In this document: in pieces, positions 1-9,245 of the stretch
How the letters are laid out: each line of letters opens with the position of its first letter
Numbering within the stretch: position 1 is the stretch's first letter
From: Methylobacterium sp. CB376
GTDB lineage: Bacteria > Pseudomonadota > Alphaproteobacteria > Rhizobiales > Beijerinckiaceae
DNA: 64,000 nt
Direction: 5' to 3'
NCBI RefSeq assembly: GCF_029714205.1
Contig: NZ_CP121648.1
Location: 868,001-932,000 of the forward strand
Program-made: the position numbers and the translations under genes
Notes under the pieces: model-generated
Told to the model about the DNA's origin: nothing
The model's database searches: none
Seen by the model: the letters and a program-made list of their open reading frames with translations, nothing else

Positions 1-268
1 TCAGCTCTGGCAAATCGTTCCTTTCGCCCGAGGCCTCTGGCTGCAAGATGAGCTGAGATGCGCAGCGGACCGGCTCCTTGCGGACGGAAACGGCCGGATC
101 CCGCGTGCCGGCCCCAACCTGGGGTGTCGACCGGTCGCGGATCGTCCGGCCTCGCAATACCCCCACCGGTGACCCGAGCGCTCCCGCGCGGCTCTCGCCC
201 GTGCGCAAGTTGCTCCGAATGAGGTCGAGGGCGGGAATGGGCATTCAGACCGGCCGGCAGAGGCTCGC
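1..268. other. Window edge; no supported gene
   Basis: No reading frame here looks like a known protein. An open frame from base 2 runs to a stop near 170, but its composition is not protein-like. The stretch presumably separates an upstream gene outside the window from the ABC transporter operon. No clear sigma-70 promoter was recognised. Confidence 0.4.
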
Positions 269-1123
269 GTGACCTACCTGTTCCAGATTCTCAACGGTAT
301 CGGCCTGGGGATGCTCTACTTCCTGCTCGCCGTGGGATTGAGCGTGATCTTCGGGCTGCTGCAATTCGTGAACTTCGCTCACGGGGCCTTCTACATGCTT
401 GGGGCGTATCTCGCCTACGAAATGGTCGCGCGCGGGGTCAGCTTCTGGCTGGCGCTCCCGCTCGCCTGCCTCGGCGTGGGCGCGCTCGCCGCCCTCACTG
501 AGGCCGTGCTGCTGCGCCGGATCTACGCGCAGGCGCACACTTTCCACATCCTCGCGACGGTGGGCCTCGCGTTGGTGGTGCAGGAGCTCGTGATCATCAT
601 CTGGGGACCGATCGGCGGCAATCTCGCGCCGCCCGAGGGCCTATCCGGCGTCGTCATTCTCGGCGACTTCATCTATCCCGAGTACCGGCTCTTCGTGATC
701 GCGCTCACGGCTCTGCTCGCCGCAGCCCTGTGGTGGCTCTTGGAGGGCACGCGCGTCGGGGCGATCGTGCGCGCGGGCTCCGAATCGCCGGAGGACATGG
801 CGCTCCTCGGCTATGACACCCGCCGCATCAACACGGCGGTGTTCGGGCTCGGCGCCGGGCTCGCGGGGCTCGCGGGGGCGCTCGCCGCGCCGATCCGCGG
901 CGTCGACCCGTTCATGAGTGTCGAGGCGCTGAGCGTCGCCTTCGTAGTCGTGGTGATTGGCGGCATGGGCAGCTACGCCGGGGCGCTGGCGGCGGGGCTC
1001 GCGGTTGGCATCGCGCAGAGCCTGATGGCGACGCTCTGGCCCGAGGGCGCCCGGCTCGTGATCTATCTCGGCATGGCGGGAATTATCGTCATGATGCCGC
1101 GGGGCCTGTTCGGGCGCGCGTGA
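269..1123 (+). CDS. livH: Branched-chain-type ABC transporter permease (LivH family)
   Basis: Inner-membrane permease of the hydrophobic amino acid uptake family; with the next gene it forms the translocation pore. The 284-residue protein is hydrophobic almost throughout, with about eight predicted membrane segments. It carries family features such as the NFAHGAFYMLGAY stretch near residues 34-46 and GGMGSYAGALAAG near 231-243. The start is GTG at 269. The stop overlaps the GTG of the livM-like gene (GTGA), so the two are translationally coupled. No periplasmic binding protein is visible, so the substrate is open. LivH-type permeases also serve urea, amides and peptides, and the peptidase gene downstream suggests something other than plain leucine. 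Confidence 0.9.
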   Translation: MTYLFQILNGIGLGMLYFLLAVGLSVIFGLLQFVNFAHGAFYMLGAYLAYEMVARGVSFWLALPLACLGVGALAALTEAVLLRRIYAQAHTFHILATVGLALVVQELVIIIWGPIGGNLAPPEGLSGVVILGDFIYPEYRLFVIALTALLAAALWWLLEGTRVGAIVRAGSESPEDMALLGYDTRRINTAVFGLGAGLAGLAGALAAPIRGVDPFMSVEALSVAFVVVVIGGMGSYAGALAAGLAVGIAQSLMATLWPEGARLVIYLGMAGIIVMMPRGLFGRA

Positions 1124-2127
1124 GGGCTGTCGCGATGATCCGCTTCCTCGAACGCCCGCTTCTCCATTTCGGGCTCGCCGCGTCCACCGTGCTGGTGCTG
1201 CCGCTCGTCCTGCGCTCGGGCACCCTCGCCAGCGAGATCCTGATCTACGGGCTCGCTGCAGCCGCCTGCAACCTGCTCCTCGGCTATACGGGGCTACTCT
1301 CCTTCGGGCAGGGCATCTTCTTCGGTCTCGGCAGCTACGCGGGCGGTCTCCTCCTCCTGCGCGCCGGCTGGCCGGCGCCCGCGATGCTGCCCGCGGTCGC
1401 CCTCGTCGGCGCCGCGACCGCGACCGCAGTCGGCTGGCTCTCGATCCGACGGCAGGGCGTCTACTTCGTGATGCTGACGCTCGCCTTCTCGCAGCTGTTC
1501 TATTTCCTGGCCTACACGTTCAGCGATCTCACGGGGGGCGACAACGGGCTGCTCAACGTTCCCCGCCCCACGATCGGCGGGAAGCCGCTCGCGGATCCCT
1601 GGGCCTACTACGCCTTCGTAGCCGTGCTCTTCCTCGCGCTCTTCGCAGCCCTCCAGCGCGTGGCGCTCTCCACCTTCGGCCGCACGCTCCTCGCGATCCG
1701 CGACAACGAGGCGAGGGCCAGCGCCATCGGCTTCCCGGTGCGCGCCTTCAAGGTCGCGGCCTTCGCGATCTCGGGAGCGGCGACGGCTCTCGCGGGCGCG
1801 CTCCACGCCATGCTCATCGGCGTCGCGCCGCTTTCCAACATGGAGTACCACACCAGCGAGACGCTGCTGATCATGACGATCATCGGCGGGGCCGCGAACC
1901 TGTTCGCCTCGGTGCTGGGCGCTGCCTTCTACCTCGTCGCTGGCGATCTGCTCTCGGCGATCTGGCCGCGCTGGCTCCTGCTGCTCGGCGCCCTCCTGAT
2001 TGCCATCGCCCTGTTCATGCAGCGGGGCCTCTGGGGCCTGATCGAGCGGTTCGCCGCACTCGCAACGCAGACGCCGGACGAGCCTGGCCCGGCCGACCGC
2101 CCCGTGCCGGAGGAGAGCCGCCCGTGA
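1120..2127 (+). CDS. livM: Branched-chain-type ABC transporter permease (LivM family)
   Basis: Second inner-membrane permease of the importer, 335 residues. It has multiple hydrophobic segments and the LivM-typical stretches LGYTGLLSFGQGIFFGLGSY (about residues 54-73) and AIRDNEARASAIGFP near the cytoplasmic EAA-like loop that contacts the ATPases. The GTG start overlaps the upstream stop; an ATG at 1135 is an alternative. The C-terminal tail (about 25 residues) is Pro/Glu-rich and probably cytoplasmic. The stop overlaps the GTG of the following ATPase gene, continuing the coupled operon. Confidence 0.9.
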   Translation: MRAVAMIRFLERPLLHFGLAASTVLVLPLVLRSGTLASEILIYGLAAAACNLLLGYTGLLSFGQGIFFGLGSYAGGLLLLRAGWPAPAMLPAVALVGAATATAVGWLSIRRQGVYFVMLTLAFSQLFYFLAYTFSDLTGGDNGLLNVPRPTIGGKPLADPWAYYAFVAVLFLALFAALQRVALSTFGRTLLAIRDNEARASAIGFPVRAFKVAAFAISGAATALAGALHAMLIGVAPLSNMEYHTSETLLIMTIIGGAANLFASVLGAAFYLVAGDLLSAIWPRWLLLLGALLIAIALFMQRGLWGLIERFAALATQTPDEPGPADRPVPEESRP

Positions 2128-2945
2128 CCGCTCCCGCGCCCCTCTCGGAACCCGCCGTCGAGGCCGGGATCGAGCCAACCTTCGCGCCGGCCCTGGCCGC
2201 CGAGGGGCTCGGCGTCCACTACGGCAGCTTCGTCGCCCTGAAGGACGTCACCCTGCGGGTGCGCGAGAACAACGTGCACGCCATCATCGGGCCGAACGGG
2301 GCCGGCAAGACCACCCTATTTCACGCCCTCACCGGCCGCATCCGGGCGGCCAGCGGGCGCATCACCCTGAACGGCCGCGACATCACTCGAACCCGCGACG
2401 ACGATCGGGTGCGGCTCGGGCTCGCCCGCTCCTTCCAAGTCACGAGCCTGTTTACGACCTTGAGCGTGCGCGAGAACCTCCGGCTGGCCGCGCAGGGGCG
2501 CACGCCCTGGTCGGCGCTCGCGCCCTGGCGCCGGGTGCCGGAGCGGGACGCGGCTCAGGAGACGGCGGACGCCCTCCTCGCGCGGCTCGACCTCGGGGTC
2601 GTCGCCGGGCGGGTGGCCGGCGAGCTCTCGCACGGGCAGCAGCGGCGCCTTGAGGTCGGCATGGCGATGGCGGCGCGGCCGAAGGTGATCCTGCTCGACG
2701 AGCCAACCTCGGGGATGGGCACCGACGATATCGGCAGGATGACCGACCTGATCCGCGATCTCGGCCGCGACCACACCGTGCTGTTCATCGAGCACAACAT
2801 GGGCATCGTGATGAACATCAGCGACACCGTCACGGTGTTGCGTGGGGGTCAGGTCTTGGTCGAGGGCCGGCCGGCGCAGGTGCGCGACGACCCGGAGGTA
2901 CGCCGCGCCTATCTCGGCAACATGATCACGGGAGACCTGCGATGA
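2124..2945 (+). CDS. livG: ABC transporter ATP-binding protein (LivG family)
   Basis: Cytoplasmic ATPase that energises the LivHM-type permease. The 273-residue protein shows Walker A GPNGAGKT (56-63), the signature LSHGQ (168-172) and Walker B ILLDEP (189-194), with the LivG-typical RSFQ Q-loop near 102-105. The N-terminal ~25 residues before the ABC domain are an extension that may not be needed; the GTG start at 2124 overlaps the previous stop. Its stop overlaps the ATG of the next ATPase (ATGA). The family is clear; the substrate is not. Confidence 0.92.
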   Translation: MTAPAPLSEPAVEAGIEPTFAPALAAEGLGVHYGSFVALKDVTLRVRENNVHAIIGPNGAGKTTLFHALTGRIRAASGRITLNGRDITRTRDDDRVRLGLARSFQVTSLFTTLSVRENLRLAAQGRTPWSALAPWRRVPERDAAQETADALLARLDLGVVAGRVAGELSHGQQRRLEVGMAMAARPKVILLDEPTSGMGTDDIGRMTDLIRDLGRDHTVLFIEHNMGIVMNISDTVTVLRGGQVLVEGRPAQVRDDPEVRRAYLGNMITGDLR

Positions 2946-3655
2946 GCGGGGCCGCGGCGCTGCGTCTCGACAACGTCCACGGCTATTACGGCAAGAGCCA
3001 CATCCTCCAGGGTGTGAGCCTTGAGGTGCGCGCGGGCGAGATCGTCTGCCTGCTCGGGCGCAACGGGGCGGGCAAGACCTCGACGCTGCGCAGCATCAGC
3101 GGCCTGCTGCCGCCCCGCCGCGGCCGGGTGACCTTCGGTAGCTCCGAGATCGCCGGCTGGGCGCCCCACCGCATCGCCCGGGCGGGCCTTTGCCTTGTGC
3201 CTGAGGACCGCGGCATCTTCGGCCTGCTCACGGTCGAGGAGAACTTGAAGATCGCCGTGCGTAAGGGCTCGCCCTGGTCGGTTCAGGACATCTACCGGAT
3301 CTTCCCTCGCCTGGAGGAGCGGCGCCGCAACGGCGGCGCCCAGCTCTCCGGTGGTGAGCAGCAGATGCTCTCGATCGCCCGTGCGCTCCTCACCGGCCCG
3401 AAGCTCCTGATGCTCGACGAGCCGGTGGAGGGCCTCGCGCCGGTCGTCGTCGAAGAGATCGTGGCGCAGATCCGCCTGATCCGGGAGGCGGGCGTGCCGA
3501 TCCTGCTCGTCGAGCAGAATCTCGCGGTCTGCATCAGTCTGGCAGACCGGCACTACATCCTCGAGCTCGGACGCATCGCCTATCACGCCAGCGGGGCGGA
3601 CTTCGCGCTGGACGAGGCTGCGCGCGACCGCTTCCTCGGTGTGAAAGCCCACTGA
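2942..3655 (+). CDS. livF: ABC transporter ATP-binding protein (LivF family)
   Basis: Second ATPase of the importer, 237 residues, the usual LivF length. Walker A GRNGAGKT is at 39-46, the signature LSGGEQ at 135-140, Walker B LLMLDEP at 155-161, and the switch His of this family is replaced by Gln in LLVEQN. LivF and LivG form the nucleotide-binding heterodimer under LivH/LivM. It is the last of four overlapping transporter genes and is followed after about 40 bases by a metallopeptidase gene on the same strand. Confidence 0.92.
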   Translation: MSGAAALRLDNVHGYYGKSHILQGVSLEVRAGEIVCLLGRNGAGKTSTLRSISGLLPPRRGRVTFGSSEIAGWAPHRIARAGLCLVPEDRGIFGLLTVEENLKIAVRKGSPWSVQDIYRIFPRLEERRRNGGAQLSGGEQQMLSIARALLTGPKLLMLDEPVEGLAPVVVEEIVAQIRLIREAGVPILLVEQNLAVCISLADRHYILELGRIAYHASGADFALDEAARDRFLGVKAH

Positions 3656-3695
3656 GCCCGCAACCCCAGCTCGAACTCCCCCGCCGAGGGCCGCC

Positions 3696-5183
3696 ATGCG
3701 CATCGTGACCGCTCGCCTCAACCACGAGACGAATACCTTCTCGCCGCTCGCCACACCGCTCGCGGCCTTCCGGCCGGTCTGGGGCGAGGAGGCCCGCACG
3801 GCGGGCACCGGCAGCGCCACCGCGCTCGGCGCCTTCCTGGCCTTCGCGGAGAGCCGGGGGGCGGAGGTCGCCGTGCCGGTCATGGCCCACGCAAACCCCA
3901 GCGGGCCGGTCGCGGACGCGGCCTTCGAGGCGCTCGCCGCCGCAATCCTGGCCGCGGTGGCGCAGGGCTGCGATGCGATCCTCCTCGACCTGCACGGCGC
4001 CATGGTGACCGAGAGCCACGACGACGGCGAGGGTGAGCTTCTCGCACGCATCCGGGCCATCGCCCCGGACGTGCCGCTCGGCGTCGCCCTCGACCTCCAC
4101 GCCAACGTGACGGCCCGCATGGTCGAGAACGCTGACGTCATCATCGGCTTCAAGACCTATCCGCACGTGGACATGGCGGAGACGGGCGACCACGTGGCCC
4201 ACCTCGTCGGCCGAATGCTCGACGAGGGTCTGCGGCCGCACCAGGCTTGGTGCCACCCGCCGCTTCTCGCCCACACGCTGCGAATGGACACCCGCGTGCC
4301 GGGGCCGATGGCCGACCTGGTCGCGGCTGCACGGACGATGGAGGCGCGGCCGGGCATCCTCGCCGCGACCCTCTTCGGCGGCTTCGGCCTCGCCGACCTG
4401 CGAGAGGCTGGCGCGTCCTTCGTGGTCGCGGCCGAGAGCGCGGCGCAGGCGCGCGAGGCCGCTGCCGAACTCGGCGCCGCGCTCTGGGCCCGCCGGGCGG
4501 AGTTCGTCTACGAGGAGGCGCCGCTCGCGGACTCGATTGCGAAGGCTCAGGCGGCCGCCGACGGGCGGGGCACCGGCCCGGTCCTGCTTCTCGACCACGG
4601 TGACAACTGCATGTCGGGTGGCACCTGCGACGTGATGGACGTACTCGCCGCCTGCCTCAAGGCCGGCCTCGACGGCATCGTCGCCGGGCCGATCTGCGAT
4701 CCCGAGACCGTGGCCGAACTCCTCGCGGCCGGGACCGGCGCCGCGGCGGAGGTCCGGCTCGGCAACAAGGTGCCGCTTCCAGGCTTCCCGCCCCAGGCAC
4801 CGCTCGCGCTGACCGGCCGGATCGCGGCCGTGGGCGACGGCAGCTACGTCGTCACCGGCCCGACCTACACCGGGCAGCGCTTCTCGATGGGCCGCGCCGC
4901 GGTCCTCGATACGGGGCGCGCGCGCGTACTGGTGACGGAGGAGCCGCACGAGCCCTGGGACCGGGCGATCTTCACCGAGAACGGCATCGAGCCGCGGGAG
5001 GCGCGCTTCCTGGTCCTGAAGTCGCGCATGTACTGCCGACCGGTCTTCGAGCCGATCGCCCGGGCGGTCGTGGAATGCGCCAGCGCCGGTGTCACGAGCT
5101 CCGACTACCGGCTATTCCCTTTCGTCAAGTTGGCGCGCCCGACCTACCCGATCGACCGCGAAGTCGCTTGGCCGGCCCGATGA
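3696..5183 (+). CDS. M81 family metallopeptidase (MlrC-like)
   Basis: Member of the MlrC family, known from a linear microcystin-degrading peptidase but mostly uncharacterised. The 495-residue length is normal. The N-terminal M81 domain has NHETNTFSP (about 9-17), LDLHGAMVTE (about 96-105) and DLHANVTARM (about 131-140), whose Asp, His and Glu residues are likely metal ligands. The C-terminal domain carries LLDHGDNCMSGG (about 297-308). There is no signal peptide, so it acts in the cytoplasm. It lies between an importer and a GntR gene, consistent with hydrolysis of an imported peptide-like or cyclic amide compound (inference). Its stop overlaps the regulator start. Confidence 0.85.
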   Translation: MRIVTARLNHETNTFSPLATPLAAFRPVWGEEARTAGTGSATALGAFLAFAESRGAEVAVPVMAHANPSGPVADAAFEALAAAILAAVAQGCDAILLDLHGAMVTESHDDGEGELLARIRAIAPDVPLGVALDLHANVTARMVENADVIIGFKTYPHVDMAETGDHVAHLVGRMLDEGLRPHQAWCHPPLLAHTLRMDTRVPGPMADLVAAARTMEARPGILAATLFGGFGLADLREAGASFVVAAESAAQAREAAAELGAALWARRAEFVYEEAPLADSIAKAQAAADGRGTGPVLLLDHGDNCMSGGTCDVMDVLAACLKAGLDGIVAGPICDPETVAELLAAGTGAAAEVRLGNKVPLPGFPPQAPLALTGRIAAVGDGSYVVTGPTYTGQRFSMGRAAVLDTGRARVLVTEEPHEPWDRAIFTENGIEPREARFLVLKSRMYCRPVFEPIARAVVECASAGVTSSDYRLFPFVKLARPTYPIDREVAWPAR

Positions 5184-5944
5184 GCGCGGAGGAGGCGAAA
5201 GCCGCTGCGCCGCTGCGGCGGATCAAGCTGTCGGACCAGATCGCCGAGGATCTCTGCCGCCGCATCGCCCGCGAGCGCCTGGAGCCCGGACAACGCCTGC
5301 CGAACGAGCAGGCCCTGATGCAGCAATACGCCTGCGCCAAGGGAACGATCCGGGAGGCGCTGAAGGCCCTGGAGGTGCAGGGCTTGGTGACGATGCGGCC
5401 GGGCCCGAACGGCGGCGCCGAGATCCGGCCCGTCTCGGTCGACGCGGCCGCGCAGCACTTGCGCCGTTTCCTGCACTTCCGCCAACTCGACTTCGCGCAG
5501 GTCTACGCGGTGCGCCGCAGCCTCGAAGTCGCTCTTGGCATCGGCGTGGTGGGTCGGCTCGGCGCCGAAGCGCTGCGGCGCCTGGAGGAGAATATCGCGG
5601 CCTGCGAGGCGGCCTTCGCGGCAGGCGAGCACGTCCGGAGCCGCGACCTCGAACTGACCTTCCACGACCTGCTCTGCGACGCGAGCGACAACGCGCTCCT
5701 CGCCTTCATGTGCCGCTTCATCAACAGCCTGCTGCGCGACCTCGTCGAGTTCCGGAGCAGCGCGACGGAGCACACGGCCTTCGGGGCACACAACATCGAC
5801 AGCCATCGCCAGTTGGTCGCTGCGTTCCGGGCGGAGGATGCCGAGGCGGTCGGCCGCGTGATGCAGGAGCACATGTGCTGCGCCGAGCATTTCATGCGCC
5901 GGCTTGACGCCTCGTTCCGCAGCGACCTCCTCACCGTCCGGTGA
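5180..5944 (+). CDS. GntR family regulator, FadR subfamily (FCD domain)
   Basis: DNA-binding regulator of about 254 residues. The N-terminal winged helix contains the classic GntR helix RIARERLEPGQRLPNE and the recognition segment KGTIREALKALEVQGLV. The C-terminal alpha-helical FCD ligand domain has metal-site-like histidines (TFHDLLCDAS and DSHRQLVAAF). The start chosen is ATG 5180, which overlaps the stop of the M81 gene (ATGA); a longer in-frame start at 5075 lies inside that gene and is unlikely. Being last in the operon, it probably represses its own transporter-peptidase operon in response to the imported compound. Confidence 0.88.
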   Translation: MSAEEAKAAAPLRRIKLSDQIAEDLCRRIARERLEPGQRLPNEQALMQQYACAKGTIREALKALEVQGLVTMRPGPNGGAEIRPVSVDAAAQHLRRFLHFRQLDFAQVYAVRRSLEVALGIGVVGRLGAEALRRLEENIAACEAAFAAGEHVRSRDLELTFHDLLCDASDNALLAFMCRFINSLLRDLVEFRSSATEHTAFGAHNIDSHRQLVAAFRAEDAEAVGRVMQEHMCCAEHFMRRLDASFRSDLLTVR

Positions 5945-6034
5945 TGCGGCCCTCGCCGCGATACCGCGACCGCGCCACCGCACGGACTTGGCTTCGCACT
6001 GCTCGGCCTGACGCCGGCGCGGGACGATTCCCGG

Positions 6035-6265
6035 ATGAGCTTCGCCTGCACAGTTCCCGCGACACCGGTGCTTCAGCCCGATGACGAAACCGCCCGTATC
6101 GCCCGCCGCGACGTTCCGCCCGGTGCCTCGATCGGCCGGCACGCGCACGGCCAGTCCTGTCGCAGGCTTGCCGGCATCTACAACGACGTCCGGGACGGCT
6201 TCGTTCACCCGACCGCCTTCGAGATCGCGTCGAAGCATCCCGAAGCTTTGGCGAACCCGCGCTGA
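6035..6265 (+). pseudogene. Possible cupin fragment
   Basis: The reading frame contains PDDETARIARRDVPPGASIG followed by RHAHG, which resembles the first half of a single cupin domain (PG...G.H.H). The remainder of the barrel is missing: after about residue 40 the sequence no longer resembles a cupin. It could be a degraded cupin gene or a short real protein. The flanks 5945-6034 and 6266-6588 hold no other recognisable gene. Confidence 0.3.
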
Positions 6266-6588
6266 CGCCACAAAGATGCACCAACCGCGTGATCGTCGCT
6301 GCATTTGTGCACCTGATACCGCCGCGCGTTTGTTCTGACGCGTTCTCCTCGCCGCCCGCATCTCCGCGCAGCATGGTTCGTATGAACGGATCAGGGCAAA
6401 GGCGCGCCGGTATGAGATCTTGACGATTTCGATTCGGGCGTAAATCGACCGCAACGACAACGCATCGATCGCCGATGATTGTAATGTCACTTTCTGTGCC
6501 GCCCTATGCTCGCGCGCGGCGAGCGAGACGGAGGTGAGCAGCCGAGCGCGGTCGGCTGACCAAGCGCTCGGCGCGGTGCCGTGGTGCC

Positions 6589-7926
6589 TCAGGCGGCGCG
6601 CGCGAGCGCGTCTCCCAGCATCGACACCATGTCATCGACGTGCCGGCGCTCGGCGATGAGCGGCGGCGACAGGGCGATGATATCCCCGGTGACCCGGATC
6701 AGCAGGCCCTTCTCGAAGCAGTCGACGAAGGCATCGTAGGCACGGGCTCCCGGCGCGCCCGCCCGCGGCGCGAGCTCGATGCCGGCGATCATCCCGATCG
6801 TGCGGACGTCGATGACGTTGCGCGCTGCACGCAGGGTGTGCATCGCCTCGTGCCAGTACTCCTGCAGACCTGCCGCCCGGGTCAGCAGGTCCTCCTCCTC
6901 GTAGATGTCGAGGGTGGCCAAGCCCGCCGCGCAGCCGGCTGGGTGGCCCGAATAGGTGTAGCCGTGAAACAGCTCGATTGCGTCCTGCGGGCCGCGCATC
7001 AGGGCGTCGTGCACGGCCCGGCTGGCGAAGACCGCGCCCATCGGGATGGTGCCATTGGTCAGGCCCTTGGCGGTCGTCACGAGGTCGGGGGTCACGCCGA
7101 AGAAATCGGTCGCGAAGGGAGCGCCGAGCCGCCCGAAGCCGGTGATGACCTCGTCGAAGATCAGCAGGATGCCGTGGCGGGTCGCGATCTCGCGTAGCCG
7201 CTCGAGGTAGCCCTTCGGGGGCACCAGGACGCCGGTGGAGCCCGCCACCGGCTCGACGATCACCGCCGCGATCGTCTCGGCCCCGTGGAGCGTCACCAGC
7301 CGCTCCAGATCATCGGCGAGGTCGGCGCCGTGCTCGGGCTGTCCTTTGACGAAGGCGTTGCGGGACAGGTCGTGCGTGTGACGAAGGTGATCGGCGCCTG
7401 GCAGGAGCGGGAACATCCGGCGGTTATTGACGAGGCCCCCGACCGAGATGCCGCCGAAACCAACGCCGTGGTAGCCGCGCTCGCGGCCGATCAGCCGCGT
7501 GCGCGTGCCCTGGCCGACGGCACGCTGGTAGGCCAGCGCGATCTTCAGGGCCGTGTCGACCGACTCCGAGCCGGAGCCGGTGAAGAAGACCCGATCCAGG
7601 CGGCTCCCCTCCGGTCCGGGGGCGATCGCGGCCAAGCGCTCTGCGAAATCGAAGGCGATCGGGTGGCCCATCTGGAACGACGGTGCGTAGTCGAGGGTGG
7701 AGAGCTGATGCGCCACCGCCTCGACGATGTGCCGACGGCCGTGGCCGGCATTGACGCACCACAGGCCGGCGGTGCCGTCGAGGACCGTTCGGCCGTCGTC
7801 GGCGGTGTAGTGCATGCCCTCGGCCGCGACGAGCAGCCGGGGCGCCGCCTTGAATTGGCGGTTGGCCGTGAAGGGCATCCAGTAGGCGTCGAGGCTCGGG
7901 CGGTTGGCCCGCGGCTGGGTGATCAT
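6589..7926 (-). CDS. Class III (omega) aminotransferase, PLP-dependent
   Basis: Cytoplasmic transaminase of the beta-alanine/omega-amino acid:pyruvate group, about 445 residues. It begins with the family-typical DAYWMPFTANRQFKAAPRLL stretch, has the PLP-phosphate segment GSGSESVDTALKIA, the PLP-binding Asp in IFDEVITGFGR and the Schiff-base Lys in TTAKGLTNGTIPMG. ATG 7926 is preferred over 7962 because GAGAG lies just upstream and the extra residues are unlike the family. It is divergent from an XRE-cupin regulator across about 145 bases, which suggests control by that protein. The amino donor cannot be fixed from sequence. Confidence 0.88.
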   Translation of the reverse strand: MITQPRANRPSLDAYWMPFTANRQFKAAPRLLVAAEGMHYTADDGRTVLDGTAGLWCVNAGHGRRHIVEAVAHQLSTLDYAPSFQMGHPIAFDFAERLAAIAPGPEGSRLDRVFFTGSGSESVDTALKIALAYQRAVGQGTRTRLIGRERGYHGVGFGGISVGGLVNNRRMFPLLPGADHLRHTHDLSRNAFVKGQPEHGADLADDLERLVTLHGAETIAAVIVEPVAGSTGVLVPPKGYLERLREIATRHGILLIFDEVITGFGRLGAPFATDFFGVTPDLVTTAKGLTNGTIPMGAVFASRAVHDALMRGPQDAIELFHGYTYSGHPAGCAAGLATLDIYEEEDLLTRAAGLQEYWHEAMHTLRAARNVIDVRTIGMIAGIELAPRAGAPGARAYDAFVDCFEKGLLIRVTGDIIALSPPLIAERRHVDDMVSMLGDALARAA

Positions 7927-8071
7927 GGCACGCTCTCTGCGATGGGACATGGGCAGACACACCGTTCTGGAGAGGCCAACAAGTCATTTTCTCTTCGCGG
8001 GTAACCCTTTGACAGAGAGCACGCAGCACCCCAGTGTTGGGATATATGCAACAACCCGAACAGGAGCCCCG

Positions 8072-8623
8072 GTGACGAACGACGAGGTGGGGGCGCGGCT
8101 GCGCTACGTGCGAACCCTGCATGGCTTGTCGCAGCGCGCGCTCGCCAGGAAGGCGGGCATCGTGAACTCGACGATCTCGCTGATCGAGTCAGGGCAGACG
8201 AACCCCTCGGTGGGGGCGCTCAAGCGTATCCTCGACGCCGTGCCGATCGGGCTTGCGGAGTTCTTTTCGCTCGAGCCCACACGCACCGAGAAGGCGTTCT
8301 ACGCCGCCGAGGAACTGGTCGAGATCGGGAAGGGGCGCATCTCCTACCGGCAGGTCGGCGAGACCTTGTTCGGCCGCGCGCTCCAGATCCTGAAGGAGCG
8401 CTACGAGCCCGGCTCGGATACGGGGCGGGTGCCGCTCGTCCACGACGGCGAGGAGGGCGGGATCGTCCTCTCGGGCCGGCTGGAGGTCACGGTGGACGAC
8501 GAGCGCAAGGTTCTGGGGCCGGGCGACGCCTATTATTTCGCGAGCCGTCGTCCGCATCGCTTTCGCTGCGTCGGCCCGCTGCCATGCGAGCTTGTTAGCG
8601 CCTGTACTCCGCCCAGCTTCTGA
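8072..8623 (+). CDS. XRE family regulator with C-terminal cupin domain
   Basis: Regulator of about 183 residues: an N-terminal helix-turn-helix (VGARLRYVRTLHGLSQRALA, then NSTISLIESGQTNPS) followed by a cupin sensor domain with GGIVLSGRLEVTVDDE and GPGDAYYF. This architecture matches PuuR-like regulators of amine and amino acid catabolism. GTG 8072 was chosen because AGGAG lies six bases upstream and the preceding in-frame residues are not protein-like. It is divergent from the aminotransferase, so it probably controls that gene and itself. The intergenic region (7927-8071) includes a TTGACA at 8009-8014, but no well-spaced -10 could be assigned. Confidence 0.85.
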   Translation: MTNDEVGARLRYVRTLHGLSQRALARKAGIVNSTISLIESGQTNPSVGALKRILDAVPIGLAEFFSLEPTRTEKAFYAAEELVEIGKGRISYRQVGETLFGRALQILKERYEPGSDTGRVPLVHDGEEGGIVLSGRLEVTVDDERKVLGPGDAYYFASRRPHRFRCVGPLPCELVSACTPPSF

Positions 8624-8644
8624 TTCATGCATCTTGCGTGATAA

Positions 8645-8917
8645 TTGTTTCCGAGCCGCAGCCGGCGCGGTCAGCACCTTTCAACGCGCCAGTACAGCCG
8701 GTTGGTCGACAGCTGGGTGGCGCTGATCAACCTCGACCCGGCAGCCTACGGCACGCACAGCCTGCGCCGCACGAAGGTAGCGCTCGTCTACAAGCCGACG
8801 GGCAACATCCGCGCCTGCCAGCTGCTGCTCGGGCACACGAAGCTGGAGAGCACGGTGCGGTACCTCGGTATCGAAGTGGAAGATGCCCTGGTCCTGTCTG
8901 AGCAGACCGAGATCTGA
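8645..8917 (+). pseudogene. Truncated tyrosine recombinase (C-terminal third)
   Basis: Encodes only the C-terminal catalytic part of the small recombinase found complete at 13754-14383. It keeps the HSLRR box, LLGHTKLESTVRYLG with the catalytic Tyr, and the same C-terminus ending in SEQTEI. The N-terminal half, including the first catalytic Arg, is missing. The join to unrelated upstream DNA is at about 8646, just after the XRE-cupin gene. A start codon appears by chance, so it is most likely a relic left by recombination. Confidence 0.8.
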
Positions 8918-9151
8918 ACTGGGCGCCGCGGTCACACCCGCCGCGGCGCCTCCGAAGCCCGGCCGCCATATGGCTCCGAGTGACCCTGAGCGGCCCTTCG
9001 CGGTTGATGCCAGGAACGTCCGGTTGCGAGGGTTTTCCAGACATTTGATTTCCTGACACGGTTCCCTGCCACCAGCTGGCTCGCGGGGCTCTCGCGTTAA
9101 GGGCGTCAGCGGACGCAGCTACCCTGGCCGTCAGGAATCGGTCGTTTGTTG
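8646..9151 (+). repeat. Direct repeat copy 1 (recombinase 3' end plus tail)
   Basis: About 510 bases that match 14112-14622 at high identity by eye (roughly nine bases in ten). The repeat starts abruptly at the tgtttccgag boundary within the recombinase gene and runs through its stop into a noncoding tail. That tail contains the inverted repeat GCGCCGCGG...CCGCGGCGC and the segment around 8980-9050. It is the left border of the 5.5-kb module. Confidence 0.85.
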
Positions 9152-9245
9152 ACACGCCACTCCGTGACGAGGCGCAAGTAGGGTGTCGCGCTTGCATCCG
9201 GATGAGGGCCTGATAGGGCTGCCGATAGTGCAATCCACAATAGGG

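Noticed and set aside
8009..8046. TTGACA with a downstream TATAT as a promoter for the XRE-cupin gene
   Set aside because: The spacing (about 26 bases) is too long for a sigma-70 promoter.
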